DNA from: Dactylosporangium aurantiacum
GTDB taxonomy: Bacteria > Actinomycetota > Actinomycetes > Mycobacteriales > Micromonosporaceae
Direction: 5' to 3'
DNA: 64,000 nucleotides
Assembly (NCBI RefSeq): GCF_000716715.1
Contig: NZ_JNYJ01000008.1
Coordinates: forward strand, 124,001 to 188,000
A program made the translations under genes and the position numbers. This document shows positions 48,551 through 57,333 of the stretch, piece after piece (the first letter of the stretch is position 1; each line of letters begins with the position of its first letter). The notes below the pieces were generated by a model. That model saw only the letters and a list, made by a program, of their open reading frames with translations. It was not told the origin of the DNA and did no database searches.

Positions 48551-48991
48551 ATGACGCGCCCAGACGACGAGTTCCCCCCGCTCGACGTCACGTCCACGCT
48601 CAACCTTGGCGCCATTGAGGATGCCATCGCCGGGCCGGACGACGACGTGGTCCCCACCCGCGTGTCGGGTTCACTCCCGCCGGGCACGGCCCTGCTGGCC
48701 GTGCGCCGCGGGCCCAACGCCGGCGCGCGCTTCCTGCTCGACCACGACGTGACGACCAGCGGCCGTCACCCCGACAGTGACATCTTCCTCGACGACGTCA
48801 CCGTGTCCCGGCGCCACGCCGAGTTCCACCGCGAGGGTGGCACGTTCACGGTCCGCGACGTGGGCAGCCTCAACGGCACCTATGTCAACCGTGAGCGGGT
48901 CGAGGCCGCCACCCTCAGCAACGGCGACGAGGTCCAGATCGGCAAGTTCCGCCTCGTGTTCGTGGCAGGACCGCGCCCCGACGAGAGCTGA
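48551..48991 (+). CDS. garA: FHA-domain glycogen accumulation regulator GarA-like protein
   Basis: 146 aa from ATG 48551 (GAGGTGG upstream). Residues about 45-140 are an FHA domain: SGRHPDSDIFLDDVTVSRRHAEF and VGSLNGTYVNRERVE give the phosphothreonine-binding loops. The N-terminal tail has DVTSTLNLG (Thr14, Ser15, Thr16), at the place of the kinase-target ETTS motif of mycobacterial GarA. When that Thr is phosphorylated the tail binds the FHA face, releasing 2-oxoglutarate dehydrogenase and glutamate enzymes. Which residue is the target here is inferred. Next gene starts 4 nt later. Confidence 0.92.
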   Translation: MTRPDDEFPPLDVTSTLNLGAIEDAIAGPDDDVVPTRVSGSLPPGTALLAVRRGPNAGARFLLDHDVTTSGRHPDSDIFLDDVTVSRRHAEFHREGGTFTVRDVGSLNGTYVNRERVEAATLSNGDEVQIGKFRLVFVAGPRPDES

Positions 48992-48995
48992 GGCG

Positions 48996-49739
48996 ATGAC
49001 GGGGGCGACGGCAGCCGCCTGGGACACACCGCAGGACCGCGACGGGCACGACCGTGGCGGTCCTCCTGGCGCTGCCCGCGGGGAGCGCCTGATGAGCATC
49101 GGTGAGGTGCTCGCGCAGCTGCGCGCCGACTTCCCCGATGTGACGATCTCGAAGCTGCGGTTCCTGGAGACCGAGGGTCTGGTGGAGCCCCGCCGGACCC
49201 CGGCCGGGTACCGCAAGTACACCTGGACCGACATCGCCCGGCTGCGGTACGTGCTGACCGCCCAGCGCGACCAGTACCTGCCGCTGCGGGTGATCCGTGA
49301 GCACCTGGCCACGATGGGTGACCCGCTCACGGACGTGTCGCAGGCGGTGCCGGTCGAGGCGCCCGTGGAGATCCGGCTCACCCGCGACGAGCTGCTGGAC
49401 AAGGCCGGGCTCGGCGACGCCACGCTGCGCGCCCTGGAGGAGTACGGCCTGCTGCGGGCCCGGCCGGGCGGGGGCTACGACGCCGACGCCCTGGAGGTCG
49501 CCACGGCGGCGGCGCGGCTGGCTGAGTTCGGCGTCGAGCCGCGCCACCTGCGCGCCTACCGGGCCGCCGCGGACCGCGAGGTCGGCCTGTTCAGCCAGCT
49601 GGTGTCGCCGATGACCCGGCACAGCAACCCGGCGGCGCGGGCCCGGGCGGCCGACACGGTGCACGAGCTGGCGGCGCTGACCCAGCGGGTGCATGCCGCG
49701 CTGGTACGTGCCGGTCTGCGGGAGATCCTGGGCAAATGA
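48996..49739 (+). CDS. MerR-family regulator (Rv1828-like)
   Basis: 247 aa from ATG 48996, equal in length to M. tuberculosis Rv1828. After a ~30-residue variable start comes the MerR HTH: SIGEVLAQLRADFPDVTISK, LETEGLVEPRRTPAGYRKY and the ARLRYVLTAQRDQYLPLRVI helix. A C-terminal helical region (residues about 130-247) differs from classical metal-sensing MerR and has no Cys cluster, so the signal is unknown. Cotranscribed with garA (4-nt gap). Confidence 0.92.
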   Translation: MTGATAAAWDTPQDRDGHDRGGPPGAARGERLMSIGEVLAQLRADFPDVTISKLRFLETEGLVEPRRTPAGYRKYTWTDIARLRYVLTAQRDQYLPLRVIREHLATMGDPLTDVSQAVPVEAPVEIRLTRDELLDKAGLGDATLRALEEYGLLRARPGGGYDADALEVATAAARLAEFGVEPRHLRAYRAAADREVGLFSQLVSPMTRHSNPAARARAADTVHELAALTQRVHAALVRAGLREILGK

Positions 49740-49879
49740 CCGCTCCGGGGACCCTCCCCGGCACCCTCGACCGGAGCGATCTTCGCCACTGAGCGCACTT
49801 GTGCGGTGGCGCGAGTGGCACGACCGCCCCTGTGCCCGTGTACCGTGCAGGGAGTGGCAAGTCGACACGGAGGCGGGCA

Positions 49880-50344
49880 GTGCGAGAGCTGAATGTGGTC
49901 GGTGTACGCGTGGAGCTGCCTACCAATCAGCCCATCGTGTTGCTCAAGGAGGTCGACGGCGACCGCTACCTGCCGATCTGGATCGGTGCGGTGGAGGCGA
50001 CCGCGATCGCCTACGAGCAGCAGGGGGTCAAGCCTGCCCGGCCGCTGACCCACGACCTGATGCGCGACATGCTGGCGGCGCTCAAGGCCCCGCTGAAGGC
50101 GGTCGAGATCGTCGAGATGCGGGACAACATCTTCTACGCCGAGCTCGTCATCGGCGACAACGTGCGGGTCTCCGCCCGGCCGAGTGACTCGATCGCCCTG
50201 GCGCTGCGCGTCGGCGCACCCATCCGCTGCGCGGACCAGGTGCTCACCGAGGCCGCGATCGTCATCCCGGACGAGCAGGAGGACGAGGTGGAGAAGTTCC
50301 GCGAGTTCCTGGAGCAGGTTCGCCCGGAGGACTTCGCCGGGTAG
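49880..50344 (+). CDS. Bifunctional nuclease family protein (DUF151, Rv1829-like)
   Basis: 154 aa from GTG 49880, after GGAGGCGGGCA. Family sequence VGVRVELPTNQPIVLLKEVDGDRYLPIWIG, LTHDLMRDMLAALKAP, NIFYAELVIGD and RPSDSIALALRVGAPI is fully recognisable as DUF151. Plant and Thermotoga members have dual DNase/RNase activity; the bacterial role is not settled. It keeps the Rv1829 position, between two MerR genes. Confidence 0.92.
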   Translation: MRELNVVGVRVELPTNQPIVLLKEVDGDRYLPIWIGAVEATAIAYEQQGVKPARPLTHDLMRDMLAALKAPLKAVEIVEMRDNIFYAELVIGDNVRVSARPSDSIALALRVGAPIRCADQVLTEAAIVIPDEQEDEVEKFREFLEQVRPEDFAG

Positions 50345-50523
50345 GTTCGGCACTGTGGCCACCCGCCGCCTCCGGTACCGGACGGCGAATCAGGACAAAC
50401 GGTCACAGTGGCGACGCGCGGAAAATTCGGCGCACCGACACGCGGCGTGTCGCGGCGTTACCTCCACGCAGACCCTCAAGGTGCGCTATAGGGTTGCCGT
50501 GTTGACGCTGGAGGTGGGTCGCA

Positions 50524-51114
50524 ATGCAACAGCCGCCCGATCCCGGGATACCCGGTCATGCTGCTGACACGGTTTCGGTGAGCGCTTTCGCCAAGTCCGA
50601 CGACGTCGGCTACCGCGGTCCGACCGCCTGCCACGCCGCCGGGATCAGCTACCGGCAGCTCGACTACTGGGCCCGCACCGGGCTGGTCGTGCCGAGCGTG
50701 CGCGACGCGGCCGGCTCCGGCAGCCAGCGGCTCTACTCGTTCCGCGACATCGTCGTGCTCAAGGTGGTCAAGCGCCTCCTCGACGCCGGCGTCTCGCTGC
50801 AGAACATCCGCAAGGCGATCGACACCCTGCGCTCCCGCGGCGTCGCCGACCTGGCCGGCATCACCCTGATCTCCGACGGCACCACCGTCTACGAGTGCCG
50901 CTCCCCCGAGGAGGTCGTCGACCTGCTCCAGGGCGGTCAGGGCGTGTTCGGCATCGCGATCTCCGGCGCGTTCAAGGAGATCGAGGGCACCCTGTCGCAC
51001 CTGCCGGCCGAGGCGGCCACCCCCGCCGAGGAGGCCCCCACGGCCACCGACGAGTTCGCCGCCACCGGCGGCGACGAGCTGGCGATGCGCCGGGCCCGCC
51101 GCCGCGCCGGCTGA
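50524..51114 (+). CDS. MerR-family regulator (Rv1830/ResR-like)
   Basis: 196 aa from ATG 50524, with GGAGGTG 9 nt upstream. HTH: VGYRGPTACHAAGISYRQLD, YWARTGLVVPSVRDAAGSGS and LYSFRDIVVLKVVKRLLDAG, the exact layout of actinobacterial Rv1830. The C-terminal region (about 110-196) is followed by an Ala/Glu/Thr-rich tail. In mycobacteria Rv1830 (ResR) affects growth and division genes and drug tolerance. Last gene of the conserved block; a terminator-like hairpin follows. Confidence 0.92.
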   Translation: MQQPPDPGIPGHAADTVSVSAFAKSDDVGYRGPTACHAAGISYRQLDYWARTGLVVPSVRDAAGSGSQRLYSFRDIVVLKVVKRLLDAGVSLQNIRKAIDTLRSRGVADLAGITLISDGTTVYECRSPEEVVDLLQGGQGVFGIAISGAFKEIEGTLSHLPAEAATPAEEAPTATDEFAATGGDELAMRRARRRAG

Positions 51115-51136
51115 CGTCCCACCACCGCGACCACCA

Positions 51137-51172
51137 CGCCGGTCGACCAACCCCCACGGTCGGCCGGCGTTT
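51137..51172 (+). terminator. Hairpin terminator after the Rv1830-like gene
   Basis: CGCCGGTCGACC (51137-51148) pairs with GGTCGGCCGGCG (51158-51169) through 12 pairs including one G-U, with a 9-nt loop, then TTT. It lies 22 nt after the stop. Confidence 0.65.
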
Positions 51173-51250
51173 CCGTGCCCGGCGGCATGGCAGGAAAGGT
51201 GGGATCCGCGTCGTTGCGGACACCGCGCGGCGCCGGTGAGGATCGCAGGC

Positions 51251-52210
51251 ATGGCAGCCCAGCGGGTCCTCGTCGCCCTCTTCGACGGCGTGCAGAGCCT
51301 CGACGTCACCGGCCCCGTCGAGGTGTTCGCCGGCGCCGAGCAGGCCAGGCCCGGCTCGTACACGATCCGCACCGGCAGCGTCGGGGGCGGCGCCGTCACC
51401 ACGTCCAGCGGGCTGCGGATCACCCCCGACGAGGACCTGACCGGTGACCCGACCGGAGCGCCAGGCGCCGACGTGCTCGTCGTGCCGGGCGGCACCGGCA
51501 CCCGCGCCGGCGACCCGCGGCTCGTCGCCTGGCTGCGCGCCGCCGCGCCGGGCGCGAACCGGGTGGCGTCGGTGTGCACCGGGGCGTTCCTGCTCGCCGA
51601 GGCCGGTCTGCTCGACGGGCGGCGCGCCACCACCCACTGGCGGCACGCGGGCGCCCTCGCCCGCCGCTTCCCGCGGGTCACCGTCGACACCGAGCCGATC
51701 TTCGTCCGCGACGGCGACGTGTGGACGTCCGCCGGGGTCACCGCCGGCATCGACCTCGCCCTCGCGGTCGTGGAGGCCGACCACGGCCGCGACATCGCCC
51801 TCACCATCGCCCGGCACCTGGTGATGTTCGTGCGCCGGCCCGGCGGGCAGCGGCAGTTCAGCGCGCAGCTGGCGGCGCAGGTCGCCGCCCGCGACCCGCT
51901 GCGGGAGGTGCAGCGGCACATCGCCGAGCACCCCGCCGGCGACCTGCGCGTCGACGCCCTGGCCAGGCTCGCGAACCTGTCGCCGCGACAGTTCAGCCGG
52001 GCGTTCACCGCCGAGGTCGGCACCCCACCCGGCCGCTACGTCGACCGGGTCCGCCTGGAGACCGCCCGCCGGCACCTGGAGGACGGCGCGTACGTCGAGG
52101 ACACGGCGCGCGCCTGCGGCTACGGCACCGGCGAGGCCATGCGCCGGGCGTTCGTGCGGACGCTCGGGGTCACCCCGACCGACTACAAGGAGCGGTTCAC
52201 ATGCACCTGA
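51251..52210 (+). CDS. GlxA-family regulator (DJ-1-like plus AraC HTH), elbow Cys kept
   Basis: 319 aa from ATG 51251 (MAAQRVLVALFDGVQSLDVT); GTG 51236 would add five residues. N-terminal DJ-1/PfpI domain with VASVCTGAFLLAEAGLLDGR (Cys in the nucleophile elbow) and C-terminal AraC HTH pair (RVDALARLANLSPRQFSRAF, ARACGYGTGEAMRRAF). It likely controls the overlapping DJ-1 gene downstream. The last 10 nt overlap that gene. Ligand unknown. Confidence 0.88.
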   Translation: MAAQRVLVALFDGVQSLDVTGPVEVFAGAEQARPGSYTIRTGSVGGGAVTTSSGLRITPDEDLTGDPTGAPGADVLVVPGGTGTRAGDPRLVAWLRAAAPGANRVASVCTGAFLLAEAGLLDGRRATTHWRHAGALARRFPRVTVDTEPIFVRDGDVWTSAGVTAGIDLALAVVEADHGRDIALTIARHLVMFVRRPGGQRQFSAQLAAQVAARDPLREVQRHIAEHPAGDLRVDALARLANLSPRQFSRAFTAEVGTPPGRYVDRVRLETARRHLEDGAYVEDTARACGYGTGEAMRRAFVRTLGVTPTDYKERFTCT

Positions 52211-52839
52211 TCTTCGTCGTGTACGACGGGATGACCGCGCTCGACGCGATCGGCCCGTACGAGATGCTGTCCCGGCTGCCCGGTGCCACGGTCACGTTCG
52301 CCGGCGTGACGGCCGGCCCGGTGCGCACCGACACCGGCGCGCTGCGCCTCGTCGCCGACCGGGCCCTGGCCGACTGCGACGCCCCGGACCTCGTCCTCGT
52401 CCCCGGCGGGCCCGACGTGCGCGCGCAGACGTCGGACACGGCGCTGCACGCGTGGCTGCGCGCCGTGGACCCGGCGACGACGTGGACGACGTCGGTGTGC
52501 ACGGGCTCGGTGATCCTCGCCGCCGCCGGCCTGCTGCGGGGCCGCACGGCAGCGTCGCACTGGCTCGCGCTGGACCTGCTGCCCCGCTACGGCGCCATCC
52601 CCTCACCCGAGCGGGTGGTCCGGGACGGCAAGTACGTCACCGGCGCCGGCGTCTCGGCCGGCATCGACCTGGCGCTCACCCTCGCCGCCACGATCGCCGG
52701 CCCGGACGTCGCCCAGTCGATCCAGCTCGCCACCGAGTACGACCCGCGGCCGCCGTTCACGGCCGGCTCGCCGCGGACCGCGCCGCCGGCGCTCGTGTCG
52801 CGGCTGCGGGCCAACCCCGGCCTGGTCATGTCCACGTAG
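52201..52839 (+). CDS. DJ-1/PfpI family protein (isonitrile hydratase-like)
   Basis: 212 aa from ATG 52201, starting inside the preceding gene. MHLIFVVYDGMTALDAIGPY and LVLVPGGPDVRAQ precede the elbow SVCTGSVILAAAGLLRGR with the nucleophile Cys, then HWLALDLLPRYGA. This is the order of isonitrile hydratase (InhA) type proteins; other DJ-1 activities are possible. Paired with the GlxA-type regulator. Its TAG stop (52837-52839) is also the first half of the -10 hexamer TAGACT of the next gene. Confidence 0.85.
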   Translation: MHLIFVVYDGMTALDAIGPYEMLSRLPGATVTFAGVTAGPVRTDTGALRLVADRALADCDAPDLVLVPGGPDVRAQTSDTALHAWLRAVDPATTWTTSVCTGSVILAAAGLLRGRTAASHWLALDLLPRYGAIPSPERVVRDGKYVTGAGVSAGIDLALTLAATIAGPDVAQSIQLATEYDPRPPFTAGSPRTAPPALVSRLRANPGLVMST

Positions 52840-52848
52840 ACTGCGGGC

Positions 52849-53466
52849 GTGGCGTTCCGTGGCTGGCCCGCCGAGGCCCTCGACTTCTACGACGGTCTTG
52901 AGGCGGACAACTCCAAGACGTACTGGACGGCGCACAAGGCCGTCTACGACGACAAGGTCCGCGCCCCGATGACCGAGCTGCTCGCCGAGCTGGAGCCCGA
53001 GTTCGGCCCGGCGAAGATCTTCCGGCCGTACCGGGACGTGCGGTTCAGCGCCGACAAGTCGCCGTACAAGACGTCGTGCGCGGCGTCGTTCGAGCGTGGT
53101 GGCTACATCCAGCTGACCGCCGCCGGGCTCGCCGCGGGCGCCGGGGCGTACATGATGGACCCGCCGCAGTTGGCGAAGTTCCGCCAGGCCGTCGCCGACG
53201 ACGCCAGCGGCGAGCGGCTCGCCGCGATCGTCGCCGACCTCGCCGCCCACGGCACCTCGGTGACGTCGCGGGAGCAGCTCAAGTCGGTGCCGCGCGGCTA
53301 CCCGAAGGACCACCCGCGCGGTGACCTGCTGCGGCACAAGGGCCTGATCGCGTGGCACCAGTTCGAGCTGCGCCCGTGGCTGGGCACGGCGAAGGCGAAG
53401 ACGCACGTGGTGACGTTCCTGCGCTCGTGCGCGCCGCTGCAGGAGTGGCTGGCCACGCACACCTGA
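52849..53466 (+). CDS. DUF2461 family protein
   Basis: 205 aa from GTG 52849. AFRGWPAEALDFYDGLEADN and FRPYRDVRFSADKSPYKTSC are the diagnostic start of DUF2461 (TIGR02453), with LLRHKGLIAWHQFEL near the end. No known activity. TAGACT (52837-52842) is 6 nt before the GTG; the gene follows the DJ-1 gene by 9 nt. Convergent with the GT4 gene. Confidence 0.88.
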   Translation: MAFRGWPAEALDFYDGLEADNSKTYWTAHKAVYDDKVRAPMTELLAELEPEFGPAKIFRPYRDVRFSADKSPYKTSCAASFERGGYIQLTAAGLAAGAGAYMMDPPQLAKFRQAVADDASGERLAAIVADLAAHGTSVTSREQLKSVPRGYPKDHPRGDLLRHKGLIAWHQFELRPWLGTAKAKTHVVTFLRSCAPLQEWLATHT

Positions 53467-53507
53467 TCCCGGAGGACCCGAACGGTCCCCCGGGATCGGT
53501 CATGCGT

Positions 53508-55004
53508 TCAGCGGCGCTCCACCGCCGCAAGGACCACGTCGAACGGCGCGGCGGCGGCCCGGGCCGCCTCGGCGAGCTCGGCGGCCTCCCGCTCGGCGGC
53601 GTCCAGCCACAGCCCGCCCTCGGTCCGCATGGCCTCACGGGCCGCTGACGCGCCCGCCTCCCACGCGGCCTCCTCGGCGGCCGCCCGGACCAGCAGCTCC
53701 GGCGGCTCACCGACCGGCACCGCCGGCGGGTCCGCGAGGAGGTTGCCGGGCGGCACGACCACCACGGGCAGGCCGCCACCGACCAGGGTGGTCTGCCGCT
53801 GCGCCTCGAACGCCGGCGCGTCCGCGACCGCCTCGGCGTAGACGGCGGCGGTGCGCTCGGCGGTCGCCTGCCACGAGTGCCGGTCGCGGACCATCTGCCG
53901 GGCCTTCGACGCGAGCGCCTGGGCGAGCATCGGGTCCTGCAGCAGGGCGCTGACGGCGTCGGCGAGTCCGTCGGGCTCCCCGACGGGGAACCGGACACCG
54001 GTGACGCCGTGCTCGACGATGGACGCCAGCCCGCCGGTCGACGCGACTACCAGGGCGGCGCCGGATGCGGCGGCCTCCAGCGCGACGGTGCCGGTGGCCT
54101 CGTAGCGGCTGGGCATGACGAACGCGTCGGCGGCGGCCAGGACCGCGGCGAGGGTGCGCTGGTCGAGGTGGCCGGGGAAGCTCACGGCGCGGTGCAGCTT
54201 GCGCTTGCGGGCCTCCTCGATGAGCGCGGCCCGGTAGTCGCCGTCACCGGCGACCACGGCGCGGGTGCCGGGGTGCCGGTCGCGGATCGTCGGCAGGGCC
54301 GCCAGCAGGTCCTGGACGCCCTTCTCGGCGACGAGCCGGCCCGCGAACACCAGCAGCGGGCCCTCACCGGCGAAGCGGAGCCGGGCCGCGCGCACCTCGC
54401 GGGGCGTCGCGGTCCACAGGTCGGGGTCGATGCCGTTGGGCACCACGTCGACCCGGCCGGCGGGGATGTCGAACAGGTGCTGGACCTCCCACCGCAGGTA
54501 GTCGGTCGGCACGATCACCCGGCACGCCTCGGAGCCGAGCCACCATTCGACGGAGTGCACGGAGCGGCTCGCCTCGCCGGTGACATACCCCTGGTGCCGG
54601 CCCGCCTCGGTGGCCTGCATGGAGGCGACGAACGGCAGCCCGAGCGACTCCTTGAGGGTGACGGCGGCGTGGGTGACGAGCCAGTCGTGGGCGTGGATGA
54701 CGTCGTAGCCCTCGTCGGGCACGGTGCGCCGCGCGGCCTCGGCGAGCAGGTGGTTGACGGCCATCGTGTGCTCGAGGCCGCCGGTGGTGTCGGCGGGCGG
54801 CGCGTCGGCGTGCACGACGCGGACGCCGTCGACGACGGTCACGTCCCCGGCGACGGCGGCGCCGACGGACGGGTCGTGCCGGGTGACGACGGTCACGGCG
54901 TGGCCGGCGGCCACCAGGGCGGTGGACAGTGCGGCGATACGCCCGCGGGGCGCATCATCGGTCGTCGGACGTTGGAATTCCCAGGCGATCATCAATACGC
55001 GCAT
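53508..55004 (-). CDS. GT4-family glycosyltransferase, glycogen-synthase-like
   Basis: 498 aa. GT-B fold: MRVLMIAWEFQRPTTDDAPR at the start, YDVIHAHDWLVTHAAVTLKE, the SVEWWLGSEACRVIVPTDYL and DVVPNGIDPDLW middle, and the donor-site AGRLVAEKGVQDLLAALPTI and MPSRYEATGTVALEAAASG (E-x7-E). Residues about 400-498 form a helical Ala/Glu-rich tail not part of the fold. Related enzymes elongate alpha-1,4-glucan from ADP-glucose or maltose-1-phosphate (GlgM type). The adjacent debranching gene (25-nt gap, same strand) supports a glucan role, but the donor is inferred. Confidence 0.85.
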   Translation of the reverse strand: MRVLMIAWEFQRPTTDDAPRGRIAALSTALVAAGHAVTVVTRHDPSVGAAVAGDVTVVDGVRVVHADAPPADTTGGLEHTMAVNHLLAEAARRTVPDEGYDVIHAHDWLVTHAAVTLKESLGLPFVASMQATEAGRHQGYVTGEASRSVHSVEWWLGSEACRVIVPTDYLRWEVQHLFDIPAGRVDVVPNGIDPDLWTATPREVRAARLRFAGEGPLLVFAGRLVAEKGVQDLLAALPTIRDRHPGTRAVVAGDGDYRAALIEEARKRKLHRAVSFPGHLDQRTLAAVLAAADAFVMPSRYEATGTVALEAAASGAALVVASTGGLASIVEHGVTGVRFPVGEPDGLADAVSALLQDPMLAQALASKARQMVRDRHSWQATAERTAAVYAEAVADAPAFEAQRQTTLVGGGLPVVVVPPGNLLADPPAVPVGEPPELLVRAAAEEAAWEAGASAAREAMRTEGGLWLDAAEREAAELAEAARAAAAPFDVVLAAVERR

Positions 55005-55029
55005 AGCGGATACCTCTCGACGCCGACTG

Positions 55030-57078
55030 TCACCGTAGCGCGTTGCGGCGCTTGCGCGGAGCAGCTTCGCGGGCCAATTTCGTGGGCGGTGGTGTGGTGG
55101 ATGATGCCGACTGCAACTTGCGGTTCTCCCTGATTACGGACCGTGCGTGCAGCAGCGCGGCGACCGAGCGGGCGGAGAAGGGGGCGCCCGTCGGGCGGTG
55201 CGGAGCGTCACCCTCTGCGATCTCGCTCACGGACCCGAGGCCGCACTCGGCGACGTGCGCCTCGGCGGCGGTGAGGACCGCGTCGACCGGCAGCCCGGCC
55301 GCCAGGCACGCCTCCACGTACGGGCCGAGCCACCACAGCCACACCGTCCCCTGGTGGTACGCGGTGTCCCGGGCGACGACCCCGCCGCGGTGGGTGCCGT
55401 GGTAGCCGTACTCGGCGGGGGCGAGGCTGCGCAGCCCGAGGGGGGTGAGCAGGGCGGCGCCGACGGCCCGCAGCACGTGCTCGCGCAGGTGCGCCTCGTC
55501 GGCGCCGGGCGCGTACGGCAGGCTGAACGCGAGGACCTGGTTGGGGCGCAGCACGGCGTCGTCGTGGACGCTGCCGCCGCCCTTCGGGTAGGCGGCCGGC
55601 TGGGCGTCCACGACGTCGAACAGCCAGCCGTCCGGTGCGCGGAACCGCTTCACGAACTGTGCCTTCACCGCGTCGCGGCGGGCCTGCACGACGGAGCCGT
55701 CGCGGCCGCAGCGTTCCCGCAGCGCGCCGACGGCGCCGAGCGCGTTGGCCCACAGGGCGTTGAGCTCGACGGGCTTGCCGTCGCGCGGGGTGATCGGGCC
55801 CCGCGGCAGGCGGGCGTTCATCCAGGTCAGGCCGGACTCGTCGGCGTCGATGACGAGCAGCCCGTCGGCGGGGTCGGCGCGCACCCCGTCGGCGGTGCCT
55901 TTCGTGTACGCGGCGATCACCCCCTCCAGCGCCGGCAGCAGCTCGGCGGCGAGGGCGTCGTCGCCGGTGCGGGCGATGTGCCGCTCGGCGGCGTGCACGA
56001 ACCACAGCGGCCCGTCGGCGTCGCCGAGCGCCGCTCTCCCGGCCCCGGGGCGCATCCGCTCGGGCAGGTCGCGGTGCGCCCGCAGCAGCCGGGCGCCGTC
56101 GGCGAACCGGCCGGTGGCCAGGAACAGCCCCTCGTAGGCGGTCATCGTGTCGCGCAGGTAGCTGCCGAACCACGGGTACCCGGCGACGACCTCGGGCGTG
56201 CCGCCGGCGCCGGTGACGACGAACGTGTCGGCGGCCAGGACGAGGGCCTTGTCGACGGCGTCGCGGGCGCCGGCGGTGGCCGCGGTCCGCAGCAGCCGGC
56301 GGGCCCGGCGGCGGGCGGCGGCGACGACCTCCGGCGCGGGCGGCGGCACGGTGTCCAGGTCACCGGACCACGCCGACACCGACAGGGTCTCCCCGGCGGT
56401 GAGGGCGGCCTGGAACGTGCCGGCGGCCCACAGGTCCTCGACGGGGTTGAGGCCGCGGGCGGCCTCCTCGCGCGCGTACGCGTCCAGGTACCACTCGCCG
56501 ACCGGCCGGAAGTCGGGGCCGTCGACGCGGTAGGTGTCCTCGACGGTGAACCCGCTGTCGCCGGCGAGCGCGACGGCGGGCGGCGGGGTGGTCCGGTCCC
56601 GTTCGACGTCGGCGTGCCGCCACGTGCACAGCGCCGTCAGCGTCAGCCGCACGGCGACCCCGGCGGGCGCGGCGACGAGCCGGTGCACCACGGCGACGCT
56701 GTTGCCGCCGTGGGTCATCGCCAGCTCGCGCTCCAGCACGACGTCGCCGACCCGCCAGCGCCAGCGGGGCACGCCGTCGGCGACCTCGAAGTGCTCCAGG
56801 TGGTGGTGGCCGGCCGGGTCGATCGCCCCGGACGCCCACTCGTGCACGGCGAGGCGCACCTCGGCGCCGCCGGGCAGGGTGAGGACCGGGTCGAGGGCGG
56901 CGAGCGCGAGGTGCCGCTGCGGCGTGACGAGCAGGCCGTGGTAGCGGCGCGTGCGCAGACCCGCGACCGTGCCGGTCGCGTATCCGCCGGTCCCGTCGGT
57001 GACGAGCCATTCGTGTTCGAACCCGGCCGCCGAGCCGCAGACATGGGGGCCGAACATCATGACCGATCCGGGGGGCAT
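55030..57078 (-). CDS. Amylo-alpha-1,6-glucosidase (glycogen-debranching, GDE family)
   Basis: 682 aa from ATG 57078; ATG 57060 (MMFGPHVC) is a plausible alternative. N-terminal GDE_N domain: EWLVTDGTGGYATGTVAGLR and TRRYHGLLVTPQRH. C-terminal (alpha/alpha)6 barrel: GYPWFGSYLRDTMTAYEGLF, DADESGLTWMN, NALWANALGAVGAL and GTVWLWWLGPYVEA; the acidic residues near DADESGLTWM and late SVSEIAEGDAP fit the catalytic pair of GH133-type enzymes. It removes alpha-1,6-linked branch glucose. The last 30 residues are basic and Ser/Thr-rich. Divergent from glgX by a 255-bp gap. Confidence 0.88.
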   Translation of the reverse strand: MPPGSVMMFGPHVCGSAAGFEHEWLVTDGTGGYATGTVAGLRTRRYHGLLVTPQRHLALAALDPVLTLPGGAEVRLAVHEWASGAIDPAGHHHLEHFEVADGVPRWRWRVGDVVLERELAMTHGGNSVAVVHRLVAAPAGVAVRLTLTALCTWRHADVERDRTTPPPAVALAGDSGFTVEDTYRVDGPDFRPVGEWYLDAYAREEAARGLNPVEDLWAAGTFQAALTAGETLSVSAWSGDLDTVPPPAPEVVAAARRRARRLLRTAATAGARDAVDKALVLAADTFVVTGAGGTPEVVAGYPWFGSYLRDTMTAYEGLFLATGRFADGARLLRAHRDLPERMRPGAGRAALGDADGPLWFVHAAERHIARTGDDALAAELLPALEGVIAAYTKGTADGVRADPADGLLVIDADESGLTWMNARLPRGPITPRDGKPVELNALWANALGAVGALRERCGRDGSVVQARRDAVKAQFVKRFRAPDGWLFDVVDAQPAAYPKGGGSVHDDAVLRPNQVLAFSLPYAPGADEAHLREHVLRAVGAALLTPLGLRSLAPAEYGYHGTHRGGVVARDTAYHQGTVWLWWLGPYVEACLAAGLPVDAVLTAAEAHVAECGLGSVSEIAEGDAPHRPTGAPFSARSVAALLHARSVIRENRKLQSASSTTPPPTKLAREAAPRKRRNALR

Positions 57079-57333
57079 GTGCCCAACTATGATCTGAACT
57101 CCCTCGGTTGAAACGCGCGCCACGACGAAATTCGCGTGTGATTCATCCCAGCGGCATGTCAGGGCCACTGTCGGAGATCCGACGCGCAGTGCTGCACGAT
57201 TCATTATTGGTGGCGTTGGGCATATGGCAGCCAGCTTCGCGCGTACTCGCGCGTGAACTTTCGACGCACGTAACACCGTGGCAACGCGGCATCGGTTGAA
57301 CACCGGTGCCAGCCGATAGAGCAGGAGCTTCAG

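Noticed and set aside
57205..57333. Canonical -35/-10 promoter for glgX (TTGAAC near 57296 with GATAGA)
   Set aside because: The spacing is only about 13 nt and the hexamers are weak, so no promoter position is claimed in the 255-bp gap.
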